Assembly: GCA_902801805.1 (NCBI GenBank)
Contig: CADCJP010000011.1
Span: 12,650-36,344 of the forward strand
Direction of reading: 5' to 3'
DNA from: an uncultured Erysipelotrichaceae bacterium
GTDB taxonomy: Bacteria; Bacillota_I; Bacilli_A; RFN20; CAG-826
Length of the DNA stretch: 23,695 nucleotides
Both the position numbers and the translations under genes were made by a program. Below the pieces are notes generated by a model. The model was not told the DNA's origin. It saw nothing but the letters and a program-made list of their open reading frames with translations, and did no database searches. The number at the start of each line of letters is the position of its first letter. Position 1 is the stretch's first letter. Of the stretch, positions 22,947 through 23,695 are shown piece by piece.

Positions 22947-23695
22947 ATGGCATTAATATTAGCAATAGAATCAAGTTGTGATGAAACAAGTGTAGCGATT
23001 ACTAGAGATGGTAAACTCCTTTCTAATGTCATCAATACACAAATAGAAGTCCACCAAAAGTATGGTGGTGTCATGCCTGAAATCGCTTCCAGACTCCACT
23101 GTGAGAATATCTCACTCGTCTTAAAAGAAGCCTTAGAAAAGGCAAATGTTAAATTAGAAGAAATCGATGCCTTCGCGGTGACTAGAGGTCCAGGTCTTAT
23201 TGGCGCCCTTCATGTAGGCATGCAATGCGCTAAAACATTAGCAATGCTCTATAAGAAACCATTAATTCCAGTCCATCACTTAGCTGGGCACATTTACGCT
23301 AACGAGTTTAATGAAGAACTTAAGTTCCCAATGTTAGCGGTTGTCGTTAGTGGTGGTAACTCTGAACTAGTCATTATGAAAGACCATATGACTTTTGAAA
23401 TCATTGGTGAAACAAGAGATGACGCCATTGGTGAATGCTACGATAAAGTAGCAAGAGTCTTAGGTCTACCTTATCCAGGTGGCATCCCAATCGATAAATT
23501 AGCTAAAGAAGGTGAACATACATATCATTTACCAACACCATTAAGTGGTGAACATACTTATGATATGTCATTCTCTGGTCTAAAGACCAATGTCATCAAT
23601 TTAGTGCATAATCTCCAACAAAAGGGAGAAGAAATAAGAGTGGCCGATATGTGCCGTAGCTTCCAAGATGTGGCAGTTGGTATGGTCATCTCAAG
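22947..23695 (+). CDS. tsaD: TsaD, threonylcarbamoyl transferase subunit (3' partial)
   Basis: The first 249 codons are present; the gene is cut by the window end. 'LAIESSCDETSVAI' opens the ASKHA fold. His111 and His115 in 'HHLAGHIYA' are the iron ligands (same numbering as in E. coli TsaD). 'VVSGGNSELV' (usually SGGHT-LV; here Asn replaces the common His), 'ETRDDAIGECYDKVARVLGLPYPGG' and 'MSFSGLKT' follow in order. It transfers the threonylcarbamoyl group from TC-AMP to adenosine 37 of tRNA, with TsaB and TsaE encoded just upstream. AGGTGA at 22935-22940 precedes the ATG. Family length is about 330-340, so some 90 residues are missing. Confidence 0.96.
   Translation, partial: MALILAIESSCDETSVAITRDGKLLSNVINTQIEVHQKYGGVMPEIASRLHCENISLVLKEALEKANVKLEEIDAFAVTRGPGLIGALHVGMQCAKTLAMLYKKPLIPVHHLAGHIYANEFNEELKFPMLAVVVSGGNSELVIMKDHMTFEIIGETRDDAIGECYDKVARVLGLPYPGGIPIDKLAKEGEHTYHLPTPLSGEHTYDMSFSGLKTNVINLVHNLQQKGEEIRVADMCRSFQDVAVGMVIS

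Noticed and set aside
1..23695. CRISPR arrays, insertion sequences, tRNA or rRNA genes
   Set aside because: No spaced direct repeats, transposase motifs or cloverleaf sequences were seen, apart from the tRNA-like part of tmRNA.

Overview
The window looks like chromosome of an uncultured, low-GC Gram-positive gut bacterium of the Bacillota, probably a Bacilli lineage of the Erysipelotrichales/RF39 type. The evidence is A/T-rich DNA with AGA as a common arginine codon, Bacillota-type lipoproteins with LTGC-like lipoboxes, GGAGG ribosome sites, compact U-tract terminators, a TPP riboswitch controlling a ThiT transporter, and the tsaE-tsaB-rimI-tsaD order. The standard code appears to apply, because tryptophan is written TGG in all intact genes. 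The exact lineage is inference.

Bases 1-10300 are a surface and carbohydrate region. They hold the 3' end of a large secreted protein with repeated carbohydrate-binding-like sandwiches, two tandem paralogous lipoprotein tyrosine phosphatases, an AraC-type regulator, a membrane-anchored GH3 glycosidase with reversed domain order, and a co-transcribed multi-pass membrane protein with a large extracellular domain. Palindromes in front of the regulator and the glycosidase are candidate operators.

Bases 10300-12200 hold the tmRNA (ssrA), a DinJ-YafQ toxin-antitoxin pair with promoter and operator, and a minus-strand 112-codon reading frame broken only by three TGA codons.

Bases 12000-15130 are the most striking part. 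A three-gene ABC importer of the TrpXYZ type is preceded by an 18-residue leader peptide with six tyrosine codons, and by RNA segments that can fold into mutually exclusive terminator and antiterminator forms. This looks like tyrosine-specific ribosome-mediated attenuation, so the importer is probably for tyrosine or other aromatic amino acids. Its ATPase carries a charged insertion of about 75 residues between the signature motif and Walker B.

Bases 15179-19855 hold a degV gene with a nearly leaderless promoter, a membrane-bound HTH regulator, a family 4-like glycosyltransferase, a broken uracil-DNA glycosylase gene (internal deletion plus frameshift), and a TPP-riboswitch-controlled ThiT with an added four-helix membrane domain.

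Bases 19965-23695 are a housekeeping operon: a DUF3137-like membrane protein, a DUF402 nucleoside tri/diphosphatase, then tsaE, tsaB, rimI and tsaD (cut by the window end), for t6A tRNA modification.
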